A DNA stretch of 36,288 nucleotides from a virus, in the IMG/VR virus record IMGVR_UViG_3300041809_001881, positions 1 to 36,288 of that record. One strand, 5' to 3'. A program made the translations under genes and the position numbers. The notes under the pieces were generated by a model. It saw only the letters and a program-made list of their open reading frames with translations. It was not told where the DNA came from and made no database searches. Shown here in pieces: positions 1 through 6,773 of this stretch (within the stretch, counting starts at the first letter, position 1; the number at the start of each line of letters is the position of its first letter).

Positions 1-59
1 CCGCGGGAGTTTGCATCGTGATCGTTGGTTGGTTTGTGCGTGAGGATGAGGATTCAAGG

Positions 60-1262
60 ATGAGAGATTACACCTGTACCGTGGCCGGCAAATCGGTGAT
101 CGTCCGCGAGGACTGGCAAGACCGCGCGGCCGTGCCGGTGGCCCGGCCGCCGCTGCCCGCCGTGGCGCCCAGTTCCCCGGGTCGCGGGGCCCCGATCGAG
201 CCTGGCGAGGACGCCGCCGAACTCCCCGCCAGGCCGCGGTTCAGCCACGTCCTGGCGCTGTTCGTGAAGAAACGGCTCTTGGACCGCAAGCGGCCGGTGC
301 GGCAGATCGAGGCCGTCCTGGAGAGCGGAAAACTCTTCCAGGAGGCCACCGCAGACCCATTCTTCGACGCGCTCGAGGAATCGACGCTCCTCCGCTATCT
401 CGAATTCCTGGAGGCCCGCACCTGGCGGGGCAAGCTGCTCAGGCCGCGGACCATACGAAAGCATTTCGCCAACCTGGGCGAACTGTTCCAGTACGCCGGC
501 CCGCGGCTGCGGACGGGCAAGATCAAGCGCACGGCCTGCCGCTGCGGCCTGTACGGCCTCGATCCAGAGACCGGCCGCCCGCGGGAGGCCCCCGGGCTCT
601 GCGCCGACGACCTGCCGGCGGCCACGGCCAAGCGAAAGCCGACCTTGAGCCTGGCCCAGATCGCCCAGTGGATCGACGCCTGCGCCGTGGTCACCCAGCC
701 GGTCATCGCCGGCGTGTCGACGGGGATCTGGCTGGCCTGTTTGATCACCTTCGCCCGCCACACCGCGGCGCGGATCGAATCGATCCTGCTGGCCGAGTGG
801 GACAAGCTCGACGGCCACTGGCTCACGCTGCCCGCGGAAATCGTGAAGGGCAAGAAATGCGAACAGGAGATCTACGTCAACAGTTGGGCCCTGGCGGCGG
901 CGCGGCAGGTGCGGACCAGCGACCCGCGGATCTTCTCCTGGCGGCACACGGAGCGGTATTTTCTGAGTTGCATCCGCGAGGCCTTCGCCGACCAACCTGC
1001 TTTCCGCATGCACCGCCTGCGGGCCACCTTCATCACCGAGCTGCTGGGCGAGAAGCAACAGATCGTGGCCCAGTGCCAGGTGGCCCACAAGGGCGGCGTG
1101 ACCAAGGAGAGCTACGCCGAGTTCAAGCGGATCGCGCCGAAAGTGCTGGAGGACGCCAAGGTGTTGCCCCAGCCGCGGCCGCGGATCGTCACCCTGCCGG
1201 ACCGCGTCTTCATTCGCCCCGAGGACGCCACCGGCCAGGACGATCAACTGAGGCTGTTTTAG
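60..1262 (+). CDS. int: Tyrosine recombinase / phage integrase with clamp-binding-like C-terminus
   Basis: This is a tyrosine site-specific recombinase, expected to integrate and excise the phage genome. Counting from the upstream GTG at 18, the visible catalytic residues are Arg252 (in AARIESIL), Lys277 or nearby (VKGKK), His332 and Arg335 (HRLR), His357 (VAHKGG) and the nucleophile Tyr366 (KESYAEF), in the usual order. A SAM-like core-binding region lies at about residues 75-165, followed by a Cys-containing linker (CRCG...LC) at about 176-200. I chose the ATG at 60 because a purine-rich stretch precedes it; the GTG at 18 would add 14 residues. The protein ends in DDQLRLF, which resembles the bacterial sliding-clamp-binding motif QL[SD]LF. 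The family call is firm; the clamp interaction is an inference. Confidence 0.9.
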   Translation: MRDYTCTVAGKSVIVREDWQDRAAVPVARPPLPAVAPSSPGRGAPIEPGEDAAELPARPRFSHVLALFVKKRLLDRKRPVRQIEAVLESGKLFQEATADPFFDALEESTLLRYLEFLEARTWRGKLLRPRTIRKHFANLGELFQYAGPRLRTGKIKRTACRCGLYGLDPETGRPREAPGLCADDLPAATAKRKPTLSLAQIAQWIDACAVVTQPVIAGVSTGIWLACLITFARHTAARIESILLAEWDKLDGHWLTLPAEIVKGKKCEQEIYVNSWALAAARQVRTSDPRIFSWRHTERYFLSCIREAFADQPAFRMHRLRATFITELLGEKQQIVAQCQVAHKGGVTKESYAEFKRIAPKVLEDAKVLPQPRPRIVTLPDRVFIRPEDATGQDDQLRLF

Positions 1263-1282
1263 GCAACTGAGGCTGTTTTAGG
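1245..1282 (+). repeat. Perfect 19-bp tandem duplication over the integrase stop codon
   Basis: Units 1245-1263 and 1264-1282 are identical (caactgaggctgttttagg). The first encodes the last residues of the integrase and its stop codon. The second is non-coding and supplies the ttaggaga leader of the next gene. A near-identical 17-nt copy sits at 2344-2360, at the end of another gene. Confidence 0.95.
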
Positions 1283-1291
1283 AGACCGTAA

Positions 1292-1639
1292 ATGAAAGCC
1301 CAATTGAAAGTGCGAGCCAATCTCACGCTGGAATTGGAGGCGGACCAGCAGACGGACCTCTTCCGCCTGCTGGCCTCCGCCCAGGAGGTTTTTGGGGAGG
1401 CGAAGTGCGGCAAGTGCAAGAGCGGCAACCTCCTCTTCCGCACGCGGAAGAACGCGCAGGACAACGAGTTTTTCGAGATCGTCTGCGGGGGCTGCCACGC
1501 CGTCTTGCAACTGGGCGCGCACAAGAAGGGCGGCACGCTCTTTCCCCGCCGGCACACGGAGACGGAGGCCGGCGACAAGGAATGGCTGCCCGACAACGGC
1601 TGGCAGCGCTGGGACCCCGAGAACAAGAGGATGTTCTGA
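1292..1639 (+). CDS. Zinc-ribbon early phage protein of unknown function
   Basis: A 115-residue protein. Two Cys pairs (CGKC at about 39-42 and CGGC at about 65-68) form a probable zinc ribbon. The C-terminal part (HKKGGTLFPRRH...GWQRW) resembles a conserved tail I associate with small early phage proteins, possibly linked to DNA metabolism; I cannot name the family. The N-terminal part contains QQTDLF, which loosely fits the Qxx[LM]F sliding-clamp motif but lies inside a likely helix. The start has a good ribosome site (aggaga) about 6 nt upstream, provided by the second copy of the 19-bp tandem repeat. It overlaps the next gene by TGATG, so the two are probably co-translated. Confidence 0.8.
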   Translation: MKAQLKVRANLTLELEADQQTDLFRLLASAQEVFGEAKCGKCKSGNLLFRTRKNAQDNEFFEIVCGGCHAVLQLGAHKKGGTLFPRRHTETEAGDKEWLPDNGWQRWDPENKRMF

Positions 1640-1779
1640 TGGCCAGGAAACGCAAGCGATCGCCAGCGGCGAAGACGAAGACCGGCCTGCCGGGCCTGCC
1701 CTGGCAGGCGCGGATCGTGCTGGCGATCGCCACGGCCGTCGTGGCGCTGATTTTGATCTGGAGACGGTGCATTTACTGA
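1639..1779 (+). CDS. Small single-span membrane protein (46 aa)
   Basis: A 46-residue protein with a strongly basic N-terminus (MARKRKRSPAAKTKTG), one hydrophobic helix (about 26-41, RIVLAIATAVVALILIW) and a short basic end (RRCIY). The start codon overlaps the stop of the preceding gene, which supports translation by coupling. The basic N-terminus suggests it stays on the cytoplasmic side. I do not recognise the family. The short length leaves some doubt, but a clear membrane segment plus coupling argue for a real gene. Confidence 0.6.
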   Translation: MARKRKRSPAAKTKTGLPGLPWQARIVLAIATAVVALILIWRRCIY

Positions 1780-1792
1780 GTCGGCAAACGGA

Positions 1793-1864
1793 ACCGCGAA
1801 GGCGCGAAGGACGCGAAGAGAAAAGCATGCCCTTTGGCCTTTGCGTTCTTCGCGCCTTCGCGGT
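1793..1864. repeat. 17-bp perfect inverted repeat, host-type intergenic element
   Basis: Left arm accgcgaaggcgcgaag (1793-1809) and right arm cttcgcgccttcgcggt (1848-1864) are exact reverse complements, separated by 38 nt. The gcgaagg-type heptads resemble dispersed intergenic repeats I associate with GC-rich environmental bacteria, including Planctomycetota. The element occupies the only gap in this part of the early operon and could act as a hairpin in the mRNA. Confidence 0.75.
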
Positions 1865-1879
1865 GGAAAGAATTTTGCA

Positions 1880-2140
1880 ATGGATGGATTTTTCAAGCAC
1901 GTCGTGGAGTCGCTGAAAAAGCTGGTTCCGGGCTCGACCGTCGAAGTCGTTATGCCCGGAACGGCGCAGGCTGCGGAGGACCTGGCCGCCAAAATCCTCG
2001 CCGACCTGAAGGCCGGCGGGGCGACGATCGTCCCGCTGGGCAAGATCGAGATCGTGCCGCTGGGCAAGATCGAGATCGGGCCGCAAGCGCCCTGCAACTG
2101 CAAGGCCTGCCGCATGCGGGCCGCGGCCCCTTGGAACTGA
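1880..2140 (+). CDS. Hypothetical protein with internal tandem repeat and CxCxxC tail
   Basis: An 86-residue protein starting at the ATG at 1880, chosen because ggaaag lies about 9 nt upstream. The N-terminal half (MDGFFKHVVESLKKLVPGS) looks helical. The middle contains two copies of VPLGKIEI, encoded by a 24-bp direct repeat (2030-2053 and 2054-2077). The end contains CNCKACR, a possible metal-binding CxCxxC motif. I do not recognise a family. It is in line with its neighbours, and the next start follows 11 nt later, which suggests operon membership. Confidence 0.6.
   Translation: MDGFFKHVVESLKKLVPGSTVEVVMPGTAQAAEDLAAKILADLKAGGATIVPLGKIEIVPLGKIEIGPQAPCNCKACRMRAAAPWN
2030..2077 (+). repeat. 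24-bp direct tandem repeat in a coding region
   Basis: Two adjacent 24-bp units differ at one position (gtcccg versus gtgccg at the start) and encode the repeated octapeptide VPLGKIEI. Confidence 0.9.
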
Positions 2141-2151
2141 GAGGCAGACAG

Positions 2152-2361
2152 ATGACCGAGCCCGAACTGCGAAGCGAGATCAAGGCCCTGGCCCCGAACG
2201 TTGAAGTCGACTACGGCGGGCCGGTGCAAACCTACGAAGAGCCGGAAGCGATCGTCCGGGACCCCTGGGGCCAATACCTGTGGAGCCATTACAAAAAAGA
2301 ACACGGGCTGAACGGCACACCGAAAGCGCCTGCATTGCCCGGACAACTGAGCCTGTTTTAA
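2152..2361 (+). CDS. Small acidic protein ending in the sliding-clamp motif QLSLF
   Basis: A 69-residue protein. Its last five residues are QLSLF, an exact match to the consensus pentapeptide QL[SD]LF by which bacterial proteins bind the beta sliding clamp (DnaN). It is placed at the extreme C-terminus after a Pro-rich flexible linker (GTPKAPALPG), a typical arrangement for such tails. The body is acidic (EPELRSEIKALAPNVEVDYG) and resembles no family I know. It sits 2 nt upstream of a FEN-type exonuclease gene and may help bring early proteins to the clamp, or act on the host clamp; both roles are inferred. Confidence 0.7.
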   Translation: MTEPELRSEIKALAPNVEVDYGGPVQTYEEPEAIVRDPWGQYLWSHYKKEHGLNGTPKAPALPGQLSLF

Positions 2362-2363
2362 CC

Positions 2364-3122
2364 ATGAGACTTTTTCTAGGCATCGACGCCAGCAACTGGA
2401 TTTGCTGCCTATGGCACGCGCAGAACGGGCGGGGAGTACTCGACGCCGTCTGCCGCCGGCTGGAAGCCCTGGTCGAGTACCTCGAACCGTCCCACGTCGT
2501 GGCCTGCTTCGATCGCCGCAGCTTTCGCCACGATCTTTATCCCACCTACAAAGCCCACCGCAAACCCAAGCCCGCGGGCCTGCAAGCCGTACTGGACGAA
2601 GGCCCCGCGGCCCTGGGTACGATCGCCGTCCCCTGCGCGGTCGACGGGTACGAAGCGGACGACTGCCTAGCGACCGTCGCCCGCGATGCTATCGCCGCCG
2701 GCAGCCGGGCGGTGATCGCCAGCCCGGACAAGGATCTCAACCAATGCCTCGTCCCCGACCAGGTGACCATCCTGCGGCACTTCATCCTCGGCAACGACGG
2801 CCTGCGGTCGCTGGACTGGTGGAACGCCGCCGCCTTGCAAAAGCACTTCGGCCTGACCCCGGCACAGTGGATCGATTTTCAAACGCTGGTCGGAGACAGC
2901 GGCGACGGCGTGCCAGGCTGCAAGGGGTGGGGCGAAAAGACCACGCTGCCGGCGCTCCAGGCCGCCGGCACGATCGAGGCCATGCTCGCGAACCCCTGGG
3001 CACTGAAGATCAGCCCGAAACAACAGCAGGCATTGCTGGCCTTCCGGCCGCAACTGGACCTGATGCGTCAACTGATCACGTTACGACCGGACGTCCCGGA
3101 GGTTTGGGACGCCCTACGTTAG
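2364..3122 (+). CDS. 5'-3' exonuclease (FEN / Pol I N-terminal domain family)
   Basis: A 252-residue stand-alone flap exonuclease, the size of the Pol I 5'-nuclease domain or T5/T7 exonucleases. Visible motifs: GIDAS with metal ligand Asp8; CFDRRSFRHDLYPTYKAHR at 48-66, the helical-arch region; GYEADD at 95-100 (Glu97, Asp99, Asp100); SPDKDL at 120-125 (Asp122, Asp124); and GDSGDGVPG at 177-185, the metal-binding and helix-three-turn-helix entry. It should remove RNA primers and flaps during phage replication. It follows the QLSLF protein by 2 nt and precedes the initiator, so all three probably form a replication operon. Confidence 0.92.
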   Translation: MRLFLGIDASNWICCLWHAQNGRGVLDAVCRRLEALVEYLEPSHVVACFDRRSFRHDLYPTYKAHRKPKPAGLQAVLDEGPAALGTIAVPCAVDGYEADDCLATVARDAIAAGSRAVIASPDKDLNQCLVPDQVTILRHFILGNDGLRSLDWWNAAALQKHFGLTPAQWIDFQTLVGDSGDGVPGCKGWGEKTTLPALQAAGTIEAMLANPWALKISPKQQQALLAFRPQLDLMRQLITLRPDVPEVWDALR

Positions 3123-3137
3123 ATCGAAGGAATGATC

Positions 3138-4274
3138 ATGGACAACCGTAAGGACTCACAACGGGAACTGGATTTTGCGCAGGCCGAGGCCATGTTTCGC
3201 GAAAGCCTTTCGAGCTTGGGCAACCTCGCCAAGGTGATGGGGGCCAGTTGCTACGAGGCAAACGTGCTGCGGTTCATTTTTGAAGAGGGCGGCTACCACC
3301 GCGACGTGGAACTGTGGATCGAGCGGATCGCGGGCATACCTTGGATCCAGGCTGGCGAAAATACGGTTCGTCGCGCCCTCAAGTTCTGGGAGGACGCGGG
3401 TATAATTGAGATAGAGCGCGATCGGCGTGGCGCCAACAGACAGGCGCCCAACACTGCTCGTTTACTCCGGAGTTCCATTCTCCGGAGACTCTTGGGCGAG
3501 GGGCGTTCTACCGCCTCCTCGCCGTCACCTTCCGCGGGTCAGAGTGAAGCCCCTGGTGGTCACTCTGACCCGCGGTTTTCAGATACCCAGGGTGGAGCTT
3601 CAGATACCCAGGGTGGAGCTTCAGATACCCAGGGTGGAGCTTCAGATACCCAGGGTGGAGCTTCAGATACCCAGGGTGGGTACCTGAAACCGCCATTTTC
3701 GCGCAGTCCTATACGCGTGCTCGCGTGCGCCCGCGGTCTTCTGTCTCTGTCTTCTGTCTGTACTGTCGTCGACGACGTCAGTTTAGACAGAAGGGTGGAA
3801 TACAGCGCGATCTGGGACCTGGCGGAAGAGGCACGGCTGCCGTTGTACCCAGGCAACTGGCCGCGCGATCCCCAGGTCAAGCAAGCCTTCGTCCAGGGGG
3901 CGGTTCTAGCCTGCATGCTCTTCTCCCGCAAATGGATCCTGGCCGGCACGCGGGCCGCCCAGGCCAAAAGCGGAGTGGTGCTCTGGCGATATTGGATCGG
4001 CTGCCTGCGAAACGGGCTCACGGAGGTCGAGGGCGTCGAACCGTTTCCCACGCAGCAGGAAACCGCCAGCTACTTCGCCACGCTCATGAACGCCGTCGCA
4101 CCCGTGGCCGAGGCCGTGATCGCCGAATACGGCCAGGCGGAGCTCGTGCCGGCGGCAATGCCCTCCGAGCCACCATCGACCAGCGATCCCAGTCCCCAGG
4201 CCCGCGCCTGGCGCGAGAAGCTCGAGCGCCGCCGCGAAGCCCAAAACCGCCGCAACCGGGAGGACCCGCAATGA
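3138..4274 (+). CDS. Replication-initiator-like winged-helix protein with in-gene iterons
   Basis: A 378-residue protein from the ATG at 3138, chosen because aagga lies 6 nt upstream; an ATG at 3132 is too close to that site. Residues about 30-100 look like a winged helix (ANVLRFIFEEGG...TVRRALKFWEDAGIIEIE), typical of phage initiators. Then comes a low-complexity linker with five copies of SDTQGG(A) at about residues 148-182. The C-terminal part (about 215-310) is helical with conserved Trp residues (LWRYWIGCL) and may recruit a helicase or loader. The layout parallels lambda O, where origin iterons lie in the middle of the initiator gene. The function is an inference from architecture; a helix-turn-helix regulator is the alternative. 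Confidence 0.65.
   Translation: MDNRKDSQRELDFAQAEAMFRESLSSLGNLAKVMGASCYEANVLRFIFEEGGYHRDVELWIERIAGIPWIQAGENTVRRALKFWEDAGIIEIERDRRGANRQAPNTARLLRSSILRRLLGEGRSTASSPSPSAGQSEAPGGHSDPRFSDTQGGASDTQGGASDTQGGASDTQGGASDTQGGYLKPPFSRSPIRVLACARGLLSLSSVCTVVDDVSLDRRVEYSAIWDLAEEARLPLYPGNWPRDPQVKQAFVQGAVLACMLFSRKWILAGTRAAQAKSGVVLWRYWIGCLRNGLTEVEGVEPFPTQQETASYFATLMNAVAPVAEAVIAEYGQAELVPAAMPSEPPSTSDPSPQARAWREKLERRREAQNRRNREDPQ
3532..3575. repeat. 15-bp perfect hairpin beside the iterons
   Basis: Arms 3532-3546 (ccgcgggtcagagtg) and 3561-3575 (cactctgacccgcgg) are exact reverse complements with a 14-nt loop. The right arm ends 4 nt before the first iteron. Such a strong dyad next to direct repeats is common in replication origins. 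Confidence 0.9.
3580..3680 (+). repeat. Five 21-bp iterons (candidate replication origin)
   Basis: Four complete, identical units cagatacccagggtggagctt start at 3580, 3601, 3622 and 3643; a fifth, 17-nt unit runs 3664-3680. Immediately after, gggtacctgaaaccg is an imperfect inverted copy of the sequence entering the array (cggttttcagataccc). The length is a multiple of three, so the frame is kept (SDTQGGA repeats). Initiator binding to these iterons is an inference. Confidence 0.85.
3751..3793. repeat. Imperfect dyad centred on tcgtcgacga
   Basis: Arms cttctgtct (3751-3759) and agacagaag (3785-3793) are exact reverse complements. They flank a 10-bp palindrome, tcgtcgacga, at 3766-3775. It lies 70 nt after the iteron array inside the same gene and may be part of the same origin-like region. 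Confidence 0.65.
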
Positions 4275-4615
4275 GATTCCTGGACGGACCGGCCAAAGAA
4301 ACCGTGCTCGACCTGCGCAGGGCGCCGCTGCTGTTGCGGGTCGTGATCGACGCCGACGGCACGGTCGATGCCTTGGACCAGCTCCACGACGCGCCCAAGC
4401 CGAGCGAGGCGATCCACGTGTATCTCCGCCAGGGCCAGCCGACCAGGTACCACGTTTGCTGCTCCCCGCGCCGCCTCAGCGGCTGGCACATTTCGGCCGA
4501 TTACCGGCTCTACGAGCGGCAGCCCGACAACGCCACGGCCCGCGATGAGCACGCCTGGCGACAGTGGGCCGCCGAGCAATGGCATCGGATGGCCGTCGCG
4601 GAGCGGCCGGCATGA
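4271..4615 (+). CDS. Hypothetical early protein (114 aa)
   Basis: The start overlaps the stop of the initiator gene (ATGA), indicating translational coupling. The protein has a beta-rich first half (TVLDLRRAPLLLRVVIDADGTV, split at about residues 12-35), then a polar region with HVCCSPRR, and a helical end rich in Trp and Arg (EHAWRQWAAEQWHRMA). No membrane segment or catalytic motif is visible and I do not recognise the family. Position suggests a role in early replication or its control. Its stop codon overlaps a 15-codon mini-ORF (4612-4659) ahead of the next gene. Confidence 0.65.
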   Translation: MRFLDGPAKETVLDLRRAPLLLRVVIDADGTVDALDQLHDAPKPSEAIHVYLRQGQPTRYHVCCSPRRLSGWHISADYRLYERQPDNATARDEHAWRQWAAEQWHRMAVAERPA

Positions 4616-4659
4616 CCGACAATCCCCAACCCCAACCAACCCAAGGAGGTTCAACGTGA
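4612..4659 (+). other. 15-codon mini-ORF carrying a strong Shine-Dalgarno (possible coupling leader)
   Basis: An ATG at 4612 overlaps the preceding stop and opens a 15-codon frame (MTDNPQPQPTQGGST) that ends at a TGA overlapping the next start, GTG 4656. The aaggaggt at 4643-4650, a near-perfect ribosome site, lies inside it, 5 nt before that GTG. Translation of the mini-ORF could couple the two genes, or the frame may be incidental. Confidence 0.4.
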
Positions 4660-6059
4660 CGACGATGACCAAACCCAGACCCAAAAAAAGCAAAGCCATT
4701 GGCCTCAGCGAGGCCGAATGCGCGGACCGATGCCAAGATCGCTGTGCCGGACTGACGGACGCCCAGTCTTGCGTGCTGAAGGACCTGGCGGTAGCATCCC
4801 GCGAGATCGACGACGGATGGTGCACGGAAAAGCAGATCTGGCCGACGCCCAGCGCCCGCGAGTTCGCCAGCCTCAAGGCGCTCGCCACGAAACTGCTGGT
4901 CGAGATCCGATCGACCCAACACGGCGCCCTGTACCGCTTGACCGCCGACGGCCACGCCCGTCTGCCGCCGAAGCTCCGGCTGCGAACGCCGCTGCCCATC
5001 TCCCGGCAAGCGGCCAGTCCCCTGAGTTTCGATCCGCAGCGGATGGCCAAACTCAAGCGATCGGCGGAGCCCGCCACGGCGATCGCCGTCAGGCCCGCCC
5101 CCGCGGCGATCGTGGACGCGGCCAGCACGCCCGCCGACGACCTGACCCCGGAGGAACGCAAGGCCCTGGCACGCTGCGAGGCCGAATTCGAGCGCGGCAG
5201 CCGCAAGGCCCTGGAGAACTTCGTGGCGATGGGCCGCGCCTTGCGAGAGATCCGAGACAGCCGCCTTTACCGCCGCACACATGCCACCTTCGAAGCCTAC
5301 CTGGCCGATCGTTGCGGCCTGCGAAAGACCTCGGGCTACGAACTCATCGACGGCAGCACGGCCTATGAGCTGGCCCAGCCGATCGCCGCCAAGCTGAACC
5401 TGCAGTTCACCGCCCCGGCCCAACTCCGACCGCTGGCCAAGCTGGAGAGCAAGACGGAGATGCAGGACGTCCTGCGACGGGCGGCACGCAACATCGAACC
5501 GGACCGGCATGGCCACAAGGTGCCGACGATGGTCGGGCTCGAACAGGCCGTCCGCGATTCGACCGCCACGGTCGATTACACGCCTCAGCAGCTTCGCAAG
5601 GATGCCCAGCAACGACGGTGGGATGAAGCCGACCGCAAGCGGCAGGCAAAGGCGGCCGAGTCGCTGGGCGCTCACCAGGAGCCTGACGAACCAGGCCCCG
5701 GCACGTTTGCAGGCGGGATCACGCCGCACGTCGCCGCGGGGGACCTGGTGCCCAAGAACTTGGCCGCCCTGGGCACCTCGGACGAATGGCACGCCATCCT
5801 CCTCGGCACGCCGTCGGACGGATCGCTGCCGGGCTGGTGGCGCGGCGAGCCGCGATACTACGCCCCGCAACTCGTCGGCCTGCGGGAAATTTTCGATCGC
5901 CTGATCCACGCCCACTCAGGCCAGCATGACGAGGAGGTCGCCTTCCGGCGAGATCTCGCCCGCCTGCTCGACCAGGCCCGCAGGGACGCCGCCTGCGTCG
6001 GCTGGAGAGCGGCGGAAGAGAACCACGAAGGACGCAAAGGAAACGAAGGGAAACCATGA
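4656..6059 (+). CDS. Hypothetical DNA-binding-like protein (467 aa)
   Basis: The start is the GTG at 4656, fixed by the excellent aaggaggt 5 nt upstream. Residues about 30-110 look like a small winged-helix domain (VLKDLAVASREIDDGWCTEKQIW...LKALATKLLVEI). Residues about 165-250 contain an F-x2-MG-x-ALREIRDSRLYR-x-THATFEAYLADR pattern, found in plasmid and phage proteins with DUF3102- or ParB-like helical domains. The rest (about 330-460) is unrecognised, with a GWWRGEPRYY segment. No enzyme motif is visible. It may be a DNA-binding partition, replication or regulatory factor; this is uncertain. It overlaps the next gene by ATGA. Confidence 0.6.
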   Translation: MTTMTKPRPKKSKAIGLSEAECADRCQDRCAGLTDAQSCVLKDLAVASREIDDGWCTEKQIWPTPSAREFASLKALATKLLVEIRSTQHGALYRLTADGHARLPPKLRLRTPLPISRQAASPLSFDPQRMAKLKRSAEPATAIAVRPAPAAIVDAASTPADDLTPEERKALARCEAEFERGSRKALENFVAMGRALREIRDSRLYRRTHATFEAYLADRCGLRKTSGYELIDGSTAYELAQPIAAKLNLQFTAPAQLRPLAKLESKTEMQDVLRRAARNIEPDRHGHKVPTMVGLEQAVRDSTATVDYTPQQLRKDAQQRRWDEADRKRQAKAAESLGAHQEPDEPGPGTFAGGITPHVAAGDLVPKNLAALGTSDEWHAILLGTPSDGSLPGWWRGEPRYYAPQLVGLREIFDRLIHAHSGQHDEEVAFRRDLARLLDQARRDAACVGWRAAEENHEGRKGNEGKP

Positions 6060-6382
6060 AATCACCAGCCAAACGCAGACGCCAATTATTGACCCCAGCG
6101 CAGGCCGCAGAGCATGCGCAGAAGATCGTGGACGAGTTCAACCAGCGATTCCCCGTAGGAAGTCGCATCTGGTTCTTCCGCACGCTGCCCTTTGGGCCGG
6201 TCGTGGAGACGACGGTCCGCGGCGAAGCCTTCACCTCGGACAGCGGCCACGCCGTCGCCTTCCTCCAGGGGATCTCAGGATTCGTCTATTGCTTGCACGT
6301 TTGGCCGGTTGACGAGTCGCGCCGACAGGACATGAACTTCGATGCCACCTTTCACCCGGATTGGGCGCGGAGGGCCAAATGA
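6056..6382 (+). CDS. Hypothetical protein (108 aa)
   Basis: The start overlaps the previous stop (ATGA). A basic N-terminus (MKSPAKRRRQ) is followed by a short helix (AQAAEHAQKIVDEFNQRF) and then a compact beta-rich region (GSRIWFFRTLPFGPVVETTVRGEAF, in part), which could be an SH3-like or KOW-like fold. No catalytic or membrane signature is visible. The sequence just upstream (aaccacgaaggacgcaaagg) resembles the host-type repeat at 1793, here absorbed into the 3' end of the preceding coding sequence. Confidence 0.6.
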   Translation: MKSPAKRRRQLLTPAQAAEHAQKIVDEFNQRFPVGSRIWFFRTLPFGPVVETTVRGEAFTSDSGHAVAFLQGISGFVYCLHVWPVDESRRQDMNFDATFHPDWARRAK

Positions 6383-6744
6383 AAACAGTAATTCAGCCGG
6401 CGACGACCGTGCGAACCGAGGCCGAGATGAAATTGGCACATCAGGAGCTAGCTGATTTCTTCCATCCGCGGAAGACTTACCGCCCTTGCGACGAGTGCGG
6501 CAAAGAAGACTTCCACGCCGTAACGTGCTCTGTGGGCCGTACCCGATTTCAGGGCTGGAGCACGAATATCCACGAGGAGTCTGAGGTCGGCGGACCTTGC
6601 GACAAAAACGGCTGCACCCTTGATGCGACGATGAGGATTCGGCTCAACATCTGGGGAAGCCTCTATGAATTCTACGTTTGCCAAGCCCACGGGCAGAACT
6701 CTGACGGCACATCCAGGGATGGCTGTTTGTGCGATTCCTTATGA
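6379..6744 (+). CDS. Cysteine-rich putative zinc-binding protein (121 aa)
   Basis: The ATG at 6379 overlaps the preceding stop. After a helical N-terminus, Cys pairs at CDECGK (about 37-42), CSVG, CDKNGC and C-x-AH, plus CLC near the end, suggest one or two zinc sites. Codon use looks slightly less GC-rich than in the neighbours, hinting at separate acquisition. A 9-codon mini-ORF (ATG at 6741, MKGVTERRS) overlaps its stop and carries the aaggag-like sequence upstream of the methylase. No function is assigned. Confidence 0.6.
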   Translation: MKTVIQPATTVRTEAEMKLAHQELADFFHPRKTYRPCDECGKEDFHAVTCSVGRTRFQGWSTNIHEESEVGGPCDKNGCTLDATMRIRLNIWGSLYEFYVCQAHGQNSDGTSRDGCLCDSL

Positions 6745-6773
6745 AAGGAGTCACAGAAAGACGAAGTTGACCC

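Noticed and set aside
54-1247. Long open frame on the minus strand opposite the integrase
   Set aside because: A GC-rich shadow of the integrase: low-complexity Gly/Arg/Leu composition, no ribosome site. The + strand has all catalytic residues.
3580-3680. CRISPR-like array
   Set aside because: The 21-bp units are directly adjacent with no spacers, and are in frame within a gene. They are iterons or coding repeats.
4612-4659. The 15-codon mini-ORF as an independent gene
   Set aside because: It is short and Pro/Gln-rich, and its main feature is the ribosome site for the next gene. I list it only as a possible coupling leader.
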